Part shown: positions 21,151 to 31,372 of the stretch, piece after piece
How the letters are laid out: each line of letters starts with the position of its first letter
How positions within the stretch are numbered: the first letter of the stretch is position 1
NCBI GenBank assembly: GCA_933822405.4
Contig: CAKOGP040000213.1
Location: 20,783 to 84,782, forward strand
Length of the DNA stretch: 64,000 bases
Direction: 5' to 3'
Origin: Cylindrotheca closterium
Lineage: Eukaryota; Bacillariophyta; Bacillariophyceae; Bacillariales; Bacillariaceae
Notes under the pieces: generated by a model
The model's input: only the letters and a program-made list of their open reading frames with translations
What the model was told of the DNA's origin: nothing
Database searches by the model: none
Made by a program: the position numbers and the translations under genes

Positions 21151-21957
21151 TTAAGAGCTGTACTCTTCAATAAGATCTGTGAATCCTTGTACTGTCTCAA
21201 TTTGTTGCGCCTCTTCCAATTTTTCCTGTTTCCCATCCTTTTTCACCACAGTCAAGCATGGCACCGTAGAAATTCCCAATTCAGTGGCGGCATGCTTCCT
21301 CAGGTTCTTCAATTTGTCCTTATATATAGGACTCTTCAAAATGCTCCGTATTTGATCTTCATCTGTGAAACCAGCCTTAGCAGCTGCCTCAACAATTGCC
21401 TCGGGATCACCAACCGACTTTCCAATAGAACAGTGAATTTGAAATAGAGCATCCATCAATTTGAGCTGTTGTGCTTGGGATGCAGTCTCGGAAGCCCAGA
21501 TCATCAGGCAGTGGGCTTTAGCCGAGTTTCCTATCAGCCCCTTTCCTGTAAATGCAACACCCAAAGGCTTGAATTTACTTCCCAGTTCTTCAATCATGGG
21601 ATCTAGAGCCGCTGGTGGAATCAGATTGGACAAGAACTTGTACTTGTCCACTCCTTCGGCTGGCAAGGAGTCATCCAGCTGGAACGGTCTGAAAGAAATG
21701 ACTAGCTTCTCCTCTTCTGGCTTTAAAGACATGGCTCTTGTCAACCGAAGAAACTCCAAATAACAGTACGGGCAGGTGAAGTCTGAGAAGAGGACAAACT
21801 TTGCCTTTTCCGACCCGACCCTTACATTGCTGTCTTTCTGAATAATAGGTTGGAGCATCGCAGGAAGGCAACACTGAGGTCAGTCATCCATTCTGAAAGC
21901 AAGAATAAGGAGGTAGATATACTACAGTAACAAACATACCGCAATGCAGTTTCCCAT
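21151..21957 (-). CDS. DsbA/FrnE-family oxidoreductase, predicted N-myristoylated/palmitoylated
   Basis: The core frame (21858-21151, 235 residues) is a DsbA-like thioredoxin-fold protein: 'KFVLFSDFTCPYCYLEFLR' contains the redox CPYC, a helical insertion follows ('GNSAKAHCLMIW', 'ALFQIHCSIGKSVGD'), and the cis-Pro loop is 'GISTVPCLTV'. This is the FrnE / 2-hydroxychromene-2-carboxylate isomerase-like branch. Upstream, a six-codon exon (21957-21940, MGNCIA) followed by a strong donor GTATGT and an acceptor CCTCAG before 21873 joins in frame, giving MGNCIACCLPAML and 246 residues in total. MG at the start plus nearby Cys is a myristoylation/palmitoylation signal, so membrane tethering is inferred. 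Without that exon, translation would start at 21858. Substrate unknown. Confidence 0.82.
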
Positions 21958-23264
21958 GGTAATGCAAATGCAACCAATGAAGTAACACGGATGCTTATAG
22001 AGTATGAGGAACAAGAATAGTATGAGGGACAACATTAAAAGAAAAAGCGATGCGCACCTTCCTACGCTACGATGCAGCAGATAGCTGGGGGATTCATCCC
22101 CAAACTCGCTTTATGGGTCACCCCCAAATCTTGCAATACCACAATATGTAGTACTATTTTTGTGGACCCCAACTACCAATTATTTCAATCAGCCCTCCCG
22201 GGCGGCGCCTGCAGCGGGTTACAACACAGAAAATCTAAATAAGTGGGGGCATGCGGGGAATGAAAGGTTACAGAGAAGAACCCACAATCCTTAACATAAC
22301 GGTAGTAGCTCCAACCGACGACGAGGAGTGGGAAGTTCAACTGGTGTATCTACTAGTTAAATTTGTGCAACAGGGTAATGCCGGTACCACGGACAATACA
22401 CGTAGGTCTGCAAAGTTATGGAAGAAGCAGATATCGTACCGGGAGTTTGGCTCCCTTTTTGATGTTGTCTGTTCCGTCCGTCCGATCCGCCTAATGCACA
22501 GTGTTGAAGAATATGGTACTCGTATCTTATATTTTATCATGGATTCGTTCAACCTTCCAATAGCCTTGGTGGGAAAATTCTACTATTAGATCTTATAGAT
22601 CAAGGTATATTGAGCAGGATTATTACAATATGATTCTACGAATTGAGCATATTTGAGCAGAAAGTCGGACTAGATATTCAAATTGAAAGAAAGCAGTAGT
22701 AGATATAAACAAAACTATACAGTATAGGACATCGTCGATTTTCGGAAACTACAAAATTGCCATTTTCGTTACCCCCACGGCTATTTCGCCGCTTCTTTTT
22801 GCCTGCCATACCCACATGAGTATTACGCAGTAGGATTATCTCAACATGTTTATATTCAGATTTGAAATTGTGTCGCCGTGCACGTGTACCTATCAGTAGA
22901 CAAAACTCCTTTTCGACCGCAGCTATCAAAATTTTGCGGTTGCTGACGCGCACTTTGAACTTTTCAAAGCATAAAATATGTACACGTATATATATAAACA
23001 ATATGATGTGATAATGGCGGATAGATGTACTTTTGTGGTGCGATTCCGGAAGTTACGGTATCAACGAATCTTTTGAAAATGTACTTTTGTGGTGCGATTC
23101 GATTCGTCAAGTGATGCAATCGCGGCATATATATATAAAATATTGCAAAATATTCAACATATACTTTTGTCGTGTGGTTGGGATTTTGCACATGTCGTGC
23201 AGGTTCCAAATCGTGGGGTACACCCAGGCCGCGTCTCGTTTGAGTGATGATCACTCTAGACTTG
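21958..23264. other. Gene-poor region, no supported gene
   Basis: About 1.3 kb. A plus-strand frame at 22251-22589 has a basic/aromatic mix without domain character and no homologue I recognise, so it is not called. Short direct repeats occur near 23027-23180 (separate entry). The last part leads into a duplicated segment. Confidence 0.45.
23027..23100. repeat. Short direct repeat
   Basis: The 20-mer GTACTTTTGTGGTGCGATTC occurs at 23027-23046 and again at 23081-23100, 54 bp apart. A decayed third relative (ACTTTTGTCGTGTGGTT) begins near 23163. The role is unknown; it may be a remnant of a small mobile or satellite element. Confidence 0.7.
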
Positions 23265-24044
23265 CAGGCTGTTGAATCAATCGAGCTACTCACTTGACAG
23301 TAGCTATGCAGATGAATCTATTATAGTTGTATCACAATATTTTATCAAATCATCCATCGATTTCATCAAGCCGCGGCCGCAGTGGGCATGCTAGCCACGA
23401 GGCTCTCGAGAAAACCTTGGAGGTGGCGTAGTCGCGAAATGTAACCTTTATCCACCATGACCACGTAGATGGAAACCAAGTACCCGACGCAGGAATTCCG
23501 CAAGTCCTTGTCCCCAATCTGCAGATTGGCCAATGCAGTATTGTTATATACCACAAAGAGAAACAAGGGATTGTGCTCGATGTCTTCTTGTGACGAATTG
23601 TATGCCAATGTATACAATTGCTTTGCTCTGTGAAGGTATTGGGGTGACCTTTCCTTGTCTAGAAGCAGTAGTGCCACCAAGTGGTGAGCAAGCGCTGTAT
23701 TGAAAATGAGAATGGATGCAATGATGGCATAATCAGTCACGTTGGGAGGCAACGGAATGGCATGACTGTACATAAATGTTTGAGTTCCACATGTACGGTC
23801 GTCTTCCTGAATGTTAGCATGAAGCATGCACTGATCGGTTGAGCTTTCAGGTGAGGAGGAGGAGCTTCTCACAGGAGGAAGCATGCGGTTGCCTTCATCA
23901 TGTTGTTCTTGCTGCGTTGGTACTGGGACGCTGTCAAGGGAGTGTAATGCCGACGAAGCTGACACAAGCGCACTGCAGTAGTCTCTAGCTTGGAGGAAAG
24001 CAATGGTTTGTTGATTCTGAATGATAACAGTTTGAAGCGACATT
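23265..24044. repeat. Segmental duplication, copy A
   Basis: These 780 bp match 25291-26070 in the same orientation without any gap, with about a dozen substitutions by eye. The copy covers the whole TPR-like coding region plus about 100 bp downstream of its stop. Identity stops abruptly within a base or two of the start codon. Confidence 0.9.
23366..24043 (-). CDS. TPR-like protein, paralogue A
   Basis: Intronless, 225 residues from ATG 24043 (MSLQTVIIQNQQ), where identity with paralogue B begins; an in-frame ATG at 24052 would add three residues. Helical repeats are visible: 'NQQTIAFLQARDYCSALVSASSAL', a Ser/Pro/Glu-rich variable loop, 'FMYSHAIPLPPN', 'IIASILIFNTALAHHLVALL', 'QYLHRAKQLYTLAYNSS', 'VVYNNTALANLQIGD'. 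This is the same family as the gene at 951-1760. The protein ends in MPTAAAA. It differs from paralogue B at seven residues, all in the N-terminal half, and the last ~150 codons look identical at DNA level. A protein-protein interaction role is inferred from the TPR-like pattern; no catalytic motif is present. Confidence 0.8.
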   Translation of the reverse strand: MSLQTVIIQNQQTIAFLQARDYCSALVSASSALHSLDSVPVPTQQEQHDEGNRMLPPVRSSSSSPESSTDQCMLHANIQEDDRTCGTQTFMYSHAIPLPPNVTDYAIIASILIFNTALAHHLVALLLLDKERSPQYLHRAKQLYTLAYNSSQEDIEHNPLFLFVVYNNTALANLQIGDKDLRNSCVGYLVSIYVVMVDKGYISRLRHLQGFLESLVASMPTAAAA

Positions 24045-25290
24045 GTCTCCATCTTTTTGTTTGGTTTGGAAAATTTTATTGGAAGTTTCCTCACAATTCG
24101 AGAACACGAACCGGTCGTATCGTAATTCAGTCATCGACTTTCCACAAAGCTTTTCTTGAATTCCCGTCTTCTTCAACTCACTGCGTTACATCCACGCTCC
24201 TTATTTTCAATAAAATTGGGAAAGTTTATTCACTCTCCGACTGGTACTGTACCGGTAGGTTGTTTCGTCCTTGGTTCGTTCTTTTACTAGTCTCCGAGGA
24301 AAATTTATTCGAAAGCGAAGGAGGCCAGAAAGCTTTTGTCTCCAGAAGGAGGTGCGTACACGGTACACGTGTACCTACAGTTCCGTCACAAAGTTTCCGG
24401 TGACGAATGTCCGCGTCACCCATCGTGGTACTCGTACTGGTTCCGGTTTGCTCCAAATCCGCAAACCCTAAGCAACGTCTCCTCCATTTATATAGTTCTC
24501 TCGGATTTCGTTTCTTTCGGACGCTCCTTATTTTACTAGGTTTGTTCCTCCATTGTTTCGAGATAGCGCCTCCGCGGAAGAAGATTGATATGAAACAGAA
24601 AAAGGAGGTGCCACCAGCGCCATTAGTCTTAATTCGACGGGACCCTCAGTCTTACTACAGCAGCTGGGACTTGTCATTTTTGTGACAAGATATCCTGGTT
24701 ACTCTGTGTCGGCAAACCAACAGCATCTGGCAAACACCAGCAGCATATCTTGAACCTGTTATTTCTTGCTCGATTATTGGTTGTTCTCGTTTGCCCCCTG
24801 TCCCCTCCTTCTTGTTGACAAAAATAATGAAGAAATTTCTCACTTCGAATGTAAATGTTCAGAATCAGTTCTAGGACCTACTATAAGCCACATAAATGGT
24901 GATTATTATCAAACCGAGTGAGCCATTCACGACCATTGCTTTCCACAGACTCACTTGCCCTCAATAATCATTCCTGGCAATGTCTTCCTCAACGATCTTG
25001 GGAAAGGATGTCAATGAACATCGTCCACAATTAGCTGCCACCATGCAACACAATGAATTTGTCAATCAAACAGTATTGGCGGTCAAAACGCAATTGGCTC
25101 AATACTGACTCAATTACAGTGTGGTACCTGGAAGCTAAAAATAAGTGTGCGAGGTACCTGATATGCAGCCATCGTGCAGGTTTGCGGTGGTGTAGACCTA
25201 GCACAAGTTGAAGGATCTTATTTGCGATGCAGTTTGTTGGGACACTGCGGAACGTCCAGAGTCTCTTTTGAGTGATTATCACCGGACCTA
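24045..25290. other. Intergenic between duplicated genes; diverged 5' flank of paralogue A
   Basis: No supported gene. The region contains motifs that reappear, diverged, upstream of paralogue B: a TTTCGAGATAGCGCCTCCG-like element at about 24557 (relatives near 26428 and 26538), GGGACCCTCAGTCTTACTAC near 24640 (relative near 26490), and a CACGTGTACCTACAG-like stretch near 24366. These look like old shared promoter sequence. Confidence 0.5.
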
Positions 25291-26070
25291 CAGGCTGTTG
25301 AATCAATCGAGCTACTCACTTGACAGTAGCTATGCAGATGAATCTATTATAGTTGTATCACAATATTTTATCAAATTATCCATCGATTTCATCAAGCCGC
25401 GGCCGCAGTGGGCATGCTAGCCACGAGGCTCTCGAGAAAACCTTGGAGGTGGCGTAGTCGCGAAATGTAACCTTTATCCACCATGACCACGTAGATGGAA
25501 ACCAAGTACCCGACGCAGGAATTCCGCAAGTCCTTGTCCCCAATCTGCAGATTGGCCAATGCAGTATTGTTATATACCACAAAGAGAAACAAGGGATTGT
25601 GCTCGATGTCTTCTTGTGACGAATTGTATGCCAATGTATACAATTGCTTTGCTCTGTGAAGGTATTGGGGTGACCTTTCCTTGTCTAGAAGCAGTAGTGC
25701 CACCAAGTGGTGAGCAAGCGCTGTATTGAAAATGAGAATGGATGCAATGATGGCATAATCAGTCACGTTGGGAGGCAACGGAATGGCATGACTGTACATA
25801 AATGTTTGAGTTCCACATGTACGGTCGTCTTCCTGAATGTTGAAATGAAGCATGCACTGATCGATTGAGCTTTCAGGTGAGGAGGAGGAGCTTCTCACAT
25901 GAGGAAGCATGCGGTTGCCTTCATCATGTTGTTCTTGCTGCGTGGGTACTGGGACGCTGTCAAGGGAGTGTAATGCCGACGAAGCTGACACAAGTGCACT
26001 GTAGTAGTCTTTAGCTTCGAGGAAAGCAATGGTTTGTTGATTCTGATTGATAACAGTTTGAAGCGACATT
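25291..26070. repeat. Segmental duplication, copy B
   Basis: This is a gapless counterpart of 23265-24044 at a constant offset of 2026 bp. About 460 bp covering the C-terminal two-thirds of the gene appear identical, while the differences cluster in the N-terminal third plus one 3' substitution. Confidence 0.9.
25392..26069 (-). CDS. TPR-like protein, paralogue B
   Basis: Intronless, 225 residues from ATG 26069 (MSLQTVINQNQQ). The architecture is the same as paralogue A. Differences from A by eye: I/N early in the first helix; Q/E, R/K and C/Y in 'FLEAKDYYSALV'; P/H, T/I and A/F in the variable Ser/Pro loop. Most coding substitutions change the amino acid (roughly eight or nine against two silent). 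The frame stays open upstream of 26069, but homology with A ends at the start codon and the upstream translation is unrelated, so the shorter protein is preferred. Function unknown; a TPR-like interaction module is inferred. Confidence 0.8.
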   Translation of the reverse strand: MSLQTVINQNQQTIAFLEAKDYYSALVSASSALHSLDSVPVPTQQEQHDEGNRMLPHVRSSSSSPESSIDQCMLHFNIQEDDRTCGTQTFMYSHAIPLPPNVTDYAIIASILIFNTALAHHLVALLLLDKERSPQYLHRAKQLYTLAYNSSQEDIEHNPLFLFVVYNNTALANLQIGDKDLRNSCVGYLVSIYVVMVDKGYISRLRHLQGFLESLVASMPTAAAA

Positions 26071-27206
26071 TTGTATCTTCTTCTATAGTTTTCGGGAATA
26101 TGAGCGGAAGTTACAATAGAACCGTAACATCCGCCCGATTTTTTACTATCCTCGATTTTTTCGAGAGACATGTACCGCTTAGGAAGTTTGATGCGAAAGC
26201 GAAGGACACGCCACCATCCGGTCCTAAAGCTTTTTTTGCCTTTATCAGGCAGGTAAACGTGTACATACAGCAGGTTCCAGGTGACGCCAAACCCCAAGTA
26301 TTTTCTCGGAGGAAGATTGAGCCCACGGGACCCTTCCAGAACCTATAAATAATATTTGACGGGACCCTGAGACGTCCTGGAACCCAGTTTCACGCCTTTT
26401 ACTTTGTTAGGTCTGTTCCTCGATTTGTTTCGAGATAGCGTCTCAGCCGAGGAAGATTGATTTTGAAGCGAAGGTGCCACTAATTGAACGGGACCGTCAG
26501 TCTTTCTGCAACAGCTGGAACTTGTTCACTACTGCAATCTGTTTCGAGATAGCGTTTCCGAGGACGAAACGATTCAAGGCACCCGGTTTGCTCAATGGCT
26601 GTTCCCGTTCGTTTGAGGCTCAAGAGACGGATCTCCAGAGACAAAGAAGCAACTTTTTATCACACTGTTTTGATTTCCTTTCGGGCTACAGTCGCAGTAT
26701 TTGCTCGAAGCAATCACTAATAAGCCCAATTTTCGTCTTCTTTGATCAAACTAGTAGGTGCTCCTGCTACTACCCGCTACTAATACCACCGGTACAACAT
26801 ACAACACGATACCCCAGAAATTGCAAAACAATTTTTTTATCCCACATCATTTGGGGGCGAGGATCGATATATATTCAATTCGGGTTGCTACCACGAAGGC
26901 ATAGCTCCCCTTTTTATCGATTGTAGCACAACGATATAAAACACCATCGCAATGCTGCATGAAACCAAAATACCAATACCAATAACAGTAACAGTAACAA
27001 TTACAATGACAACAGTGATACATACACCCACACCCACACACACCCACATATATACATGCAAACAGCAACAGCGCATTCGCCATAAATTGTAATGCGTTGA
27101 AAAGGAACTCAACAAACTTTCCACGGAAACCAAACCAATAATGATTTCATATCACAGGACAGTGAAGACTCTGCAATGATCATGCGACCCATGTCAACCG
27201 TTGGCG
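26071..27206. other. Intergenic; diverged 5' flank of paralogue B, no supported gene
   Basis: About 1.1 kb. It contains the diverged relatives of the paralogue A upstream motifs listed for 24045-25290, including two TTTCGAGATAGCGT elements. Simple-sequence stretches lie near 26970-27060 (AACAGTAACAGTAACA, then CACACCCACACACACCCAC). No coding signal was recognised. Confidence 0.5.
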
Positions 27207-28736
27207 AATAAGGGTAAACGGACCATGGAGACAATATTTATGAACTTCTCCTTCAGAATGACCCACAAGCTCTACATAAGACGACTTGATTGGACCATTG
27301 TTCAATGCGATGGCGCCATGGACAAGCTGCACGATGAGAACGCGTCATCGATTTCTCCTTTGAATGCCACCTTGAATGATGCCTTGGGCAGAATTCTTGT
27401 CTTTTGCCAATCGCGAATCTTGATGAATCGACAGCTTCCACGCGAATTTGTCGGGGGCTTTCTGTTTGGAGATGCGATCGGATTGGATTGGATTGATTCG
27501 ACTCTTATTGGGGCTGAAAAGCGAATGTTATCGGAGCCCATCTTGGAACTAATGGCGAAAGAATCTCTTCCGGATCATCACGATTTCATGGACAAGGATA
27601 TAGTGACTTTACAAGATGCTGCCAGTGAACTCAATAAGTCCTATGTCAAGCCATTTTGCATTGTCATGTGTCAAAAGTGGTTCATTCCCATCCAACCCAA
27701 GCCCAAATTGATCGACTTTTGAGATAATATACCACAAAAGTACGTCAAGCACCGACGATGCATCTTGTTGGGCAAGGCCAACGATAAACAGCCACTATCA
27801 CAATACTTATGAACAAGAAGTTCGACTTACGGAACTTACGGAACGAGTCAGTCGAGGAAATACATGTCATTCTTTTCCATGCAGTTTTCCGCAGCGTTTA
27901 AAAGTCACTGCTCTCAAGATTGTCGATCTCATTCATGAGACCCCGGAAGAAGTGGTTCAAATTCCCGACGCACCAAGTCGAGACGGTCCCACGCACGAAT
28001 GGCAGCCGTCATTCATGCACAATGATGCTGTCATCTTTCCCATGCTTGCGAGAAATTGGGATTGGAGTACACGGGACGATTTTCCAAGCAAAAACCAATT
28101 GAAGAAGATGAAATGGGGCCTATCATGGAGCAATTTTTGGTGTTTGTTGACACTGTGCCAATCTTTAGAGAGTTGGCTATCGAGTGTCTTGGTGACATGC
28201 TGGATTTCCAGAAGAAGAAAAATGGTCGAGCTGATTCAGCCTTGTCTCAGATACTTTGCCAGGAGCTTAACAAGCAACGAATCAGTCTCTGCACAAATGG
28301 TCCGAGGCGAAAATTGCCGTGACCGCCGCCACTTATCATTTGAAGCACTTGCAACAAGCCCGGCAAAATGTTCAGTGCAAGGATGTTTTTGCACCAGCTA
28401 TGGGAGAATTGGAAAACGTGGTGCTTGCGGCATATTTGAAAGCCGTATTGGTACAGGACTTGGGCATTACTGTAGCTCCACTGCCAACCAATTCCTAAAT
28501 CGCTCTTTGGCAAGGCTTTGAAAAACATTGGAGAGCTCTTTCAAAAATCCAAGGAAACCCCAAGCCAATGCGATGGTGAATGGGATCGATTCGTCTGCAT
28601 TGCCAAGTTTTTGGAGACCCATTCTCTTTCTGAGCTGAAGGATTCCTTGGCCATGGGTGTCTTTTTGCTCTCGCTAGCCGAGATGTCAAGATCATGTTGG
28701 TCGCCTGTCACTAGCACCAAGCATCACCCAGACTAA
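27207..28736 (+). pseudogene. Frameshifted pseudogene of an unrecognised helical protein
   Basis: Protein-like segments follow each other in changing frames. 27207-27722 contains 'LYIRRLDWTIVQCDGAMDKL' and 'SELNKSYVKPFCIVM'. About 27810-28060 contains 'TYEQEVRLTELTERVS' and 'LKVTALKIVDLIHETPEEVV'. About 28045-28300 contains 'EKLGLEYTGRFSKQKPIEED' and 'FVDTVPIFRELAIECLGDML'. About 28300-28490 contains 'AKIAVTAATYHLKHLQQARQ' and 'GELENVVLAAYLKAVLVQD', and about 28518-28730 contains 'EWDRFVCIAKFLETHSL'. The pieces are helix-rich and soluble-looking, and successive joins need single-base shifts rather than GT-AG introns. I read it as one decayed gene with at least four lesions. The family is not recognised. 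Confidence 0.55.
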
Positions 28737-28739
28737 ATT

Positions 28740-30070
28740 GCTCTCACCAAATAATTAGCCAATTTTGGATCACAACGGTGAGAGAGATTTGGATCAATGA
28801 TAAACTGATAGTCACAATAATCATGAGTCAAAAGTTCGTCCATATTGCATTAGGTACTGCTATTTTAACCAATGCGTGTTATAATATCTATCGGAATGAG
28901 TCGCTTTCTATTTTGGGCGGCTCGTTCAACTTTGGTATGTCTCCATACAATGCTTGGTCCTCCAAAATGTTCTTGCTGATTCCCGAATGAATCCTCGTCC
29001 ACGTCAATGGTGACAGATGCGTCATCCACTCGTGGCTGCTGTGCCGCCATTATAAGATCCTTCAAGTCGACTTCAATGCTGCCCCCTTCAGCGACAAATT
29101 TATCCATGATGGCTTCCGCCATGGTATCCTCCATGAACAGTTCGACGGCTTGGCGAATGGCTGCCGGCCGGCAGTATCTTGTTTAGAGCAGGGAATCTCC
29201 TCTGAAAAACAGCATCAACTTTTCGTTTGCACAATTTGTATTGGCTTTCGAGCTCTTCGATGGGTCTGGTGTTTGTATTGAGTTCAAAAGTTTCAAGGAG
29301 ATGGATCGATGGTTTTCAGTTTGATGTATGATTTATGATGGAACGGCGGGTAATAATACTGTACCGGTAAACCGATATAAATAGTTCATAGTGCCGATAG
29401 AACACTACTGTATAACAAAAGTAGCCGCGGGGGCTCTAGACAGTGCGCGTCAGCAGGGGAAACCAAGAGGGGAGAGACTGCTAACGTATGCGGTGCATAA
29501 TGTTGGAGAGAAACCAGAACCCTTGACACATAGGTAACCGAAACAGAACAGTAGTATCTCGCCTGCATGTGCCAATCTATACTGGTACAAGTACTATACA
29601 AGTACAGGTAAGTCTGCAGAGTGTTGGACAAAGACAATCATCCCCTTTTAGTCGTCTGCTGTGTATTCAATTTGGACTATCTCTGTTCTTCGTTTTTGAA
29701 AATCGAATTATCGGACTACACTGACCGATACCACCAGTACACGAACAATATGACGTACAGTATGACGCACTTTCGCATTCTCAACTCACATCATCACAAT
29801 TTACAATTCTCAACGTAAATGCGGTGTGCCTGTAACGTAACAACATTGCAGCATAGCAACACGACAAACAACTTTCAATTGCCGGTCGAAATGTTAATAA
29901 CTTCTTAGCGATCTCGCTACTTCCGAATCTTGGGTATTTAACCCTGGTAGGACACTGTCGTGATAGAAGAATCTGATGGAGCATGGCTGGCTGAAGGAGC
30001 GAGTATCCTCGGCAGAAAGCCATGTCATGGATTGGATGCTTGATAAGTGAGATTCTATGCGGATATTATT
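28740..30070. other. Gene-poor stretch with one small ORF fragment
   Basis: About 1.3 kb. Apart from the minus-strand fragment at 28865-29134, no coding signal was recognised. GTAC/ACCGGT-type sequence occurs at about 29360-29375 and 29580-29610. Confidence 0.45.
28865..29134 (-). CDS. Small hypothetical ORF, possible gene fragment
   Basis: An 89-residue frame starts at ATG 29134 (MEDTMAEAIMDKFVAEGGS). The first ~60 residues are acidic and helix-forming ('IEVDLKDLIMAAQQPRVDDA', 'DVDEDSFGN'); the last third is basic. The frame continues ~18 codons upstream of the ATG to a stop ('AAIRQAVELF'), so it may be the remnant of a longer exon next to the pseudogene at 27.2-28.7 kb. No family recognised, no neighbouring support. 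Confidence 0.3.
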   Translation of the reverse strand: MEDTMAEAIMDKFVAEGGSIEVDLKDLIMAAQQPRVDDASVTIDVDEDSFGNQQEHFGGPSIVWRHTKVERAAQNRKRLIPIDIITRIG

Positions 30071-30940
30071 CTAGATTGGAAAGAACTTTCGACCTTCAAA
30101 TGTGCATTGCGGTCTAGGCCGATTCCTTGGTCGTCGAGCATCTGGGACTCTTTGTGTTTGACTTCTTGTTGCTGCTTCTTGAGGTTTTGATGGTGGAGGC
30201 ATAGCCTGAGGATTCTCTTTCGCGGTGGACTCCTCCTCCTTGGTCTCTTCTAAAGGCTTTGCGACTTTCCGTGCCGTCCTTGCAATTTTCGGTGATTCAA
30301 AGCTTACTGAGTTTCTGCCCTTGATTTTTCGCAACCTCATTCTGTTGGACAGTTCATGTTGACCACGTTTGAAAAATGGATGCATGTACGATCCTCGGAA
30401 TGGGCCCTTTGGTACCCGTTCAAATTCATAGAGGTTTAGTTGGCGCTGAAACGACTTGTACTTGGTTTGAGATCTGAAGTATTGTGGCATGATGTGCTGT
30501 TCAAAAGCGTCAACATCCTTGATTTTGAAGAGGCTATGCTTTTGCCATGAAATGATGTGATGGAAACCTCTTGATTCGGCGTCGTCAAGGCATGCGTGTA
30601 GCTTGATAGGGAAAGCACGAAGGTCGTCACTGTTGTCAATGAGTTTGTATGCATGAGAAGCTCTCATGTGTAGTGCACCATGATAGTTTGGAACATAGGA
30701 GATTGGTGGTGGCAGTATGCGGCCGTCATGTTGGCTACTCTGTCGGAATGTTTGAAGTACGTCACTTGCTGAAGAACGATTATCCTCATCATGCCTACTC
30801 GAAATGTTGGCTTGATTCATAGAGAATAGAGAGGGTTCAATTGTCAACGAAATCATTAGAGTTTGGCCTAGTGGTTTTTGAGGATTGTGAGAGCATCTGA
30901 GTATCTTTTTGAGTAGTAGAGAAACTTGCGAGGACGTCAT
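30071..30940 (-). CDS. Heat-shock-factor-type DNA-binding protein
   Basis: Intronless, 289 residues from ATG 30940 (a TTG-initiated longer frame is not used). Residues ~110-205 form an HSF-type winged-helix domain: 'AFPIKLHACLDDAESRGFHHIISWQKHSLFKIKD' covers the first helices and strand, 'FEQHIMPQYFRSQTKYKSFQRQLNLYEFERV' is the recognition-helix region (canonical pattern FxxxxLPxxFKxxNxxSFVRQLNxYGF), followed by 'GSYMHPFFKRGQHELSNRM'. The N-terminus is Ser/Gln-rich. The C-terminus is Pro/Gln/Arg-rich and ends with a basic stretch. HSFs are the largest transcription-factor family in diatoms. There is no clear hydrophobic heptad trimerisation region, so this may bind DNA differently from classic HSF1. 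Nuclear location is inferred. Confidence 0.9.
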   Translation of the reverse strand: MTSSQVSLLLKKILRCSHNPQKPLGQTLMISLTIEPSLFSMNQANISSRHDEDNRSSASDVLQTFRQSSQHDGRILPPPISYVPNYHGALHMRASHAYKLIDNSDDLRAFPIKLHACLDDAESRGFHHIISWQKHSLFKIKDVDAFEQHIMPQYFRSQTKYKSFQRQLNLYEFERVPKGPFRGSYMHPFFKRGQHELSNRMRLRKIKGRNSVSFESPKIARTARKVAKPLEETKEEESTAKENPQAMPPPSKPQEAATRSQTQRVPDARRPRNRPRPQCTFEGRKFFPI

Positions 30941-31357
30941 AGTCCAGCGATTAAGTCGAGAAACAATTAGTCTTGATGGCTTTTGTGACAAAGTCGACGT
31001 CCCATGGTTAAATGTGGCTTCCGAAGGAGAGCAATATGTGGCAAGATTCGGTTCTTACATTAAATGTTTTACCAGACCGTCCACCGTTAGAGCTCGAATG
31101 AGAAACAAGAGCTCGAAAAAGTGAGAAACACCCAAGATTGCCTTGATTCATTCGACTTACGTGGTATCCCAAAAACCGTCAGACTGCCGTCAGAAAACTG
31201 GGTACTTGACATGGTCTTCTCGTTTTTTTCAGCATGCGTTAGATGGAAAAACATGCAATCAATTTTACGCCAATGAAATCAGGAGTGACATTTCTATCGT
31301 AAGCACTCGTTAGACGGAAAAATATGCCATCAACATAAGATGTAAATGAAATATTGA
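30941..31357. other. Divergent intergenic region between HSF and lineage-specific gene
   Basis: About 420 bp separates the divergent starts. It carries an imperfect ~70-bp tandem duplication (separate entry) and no other recognised structure. Confidence 0.5.
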
Positions 31358-31372
31358 ATGACATTTCCATTC
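31231..31372. repeat. Imperfect ~70-bp tandem duplication
   Basis: Unit 1 (31231-31297) and unit 2 (31302-31372) share the order CGTTAGAyGGAAAAAyATGC, ATCAA, AATGAAAT, GTGACATTTC/ATGACATTTC. The second unit contains the most upstream in-frame ATG of the plus-strand gene, which casts doubt on that start. Confidence 0.65.

Noticed and set aside
22251..22589. Plus-strand 112-codon frame (MRGMKGYREEP...)
   Set aside because: No domain, family or compositional support, and no neighbouring exon that would extend it.
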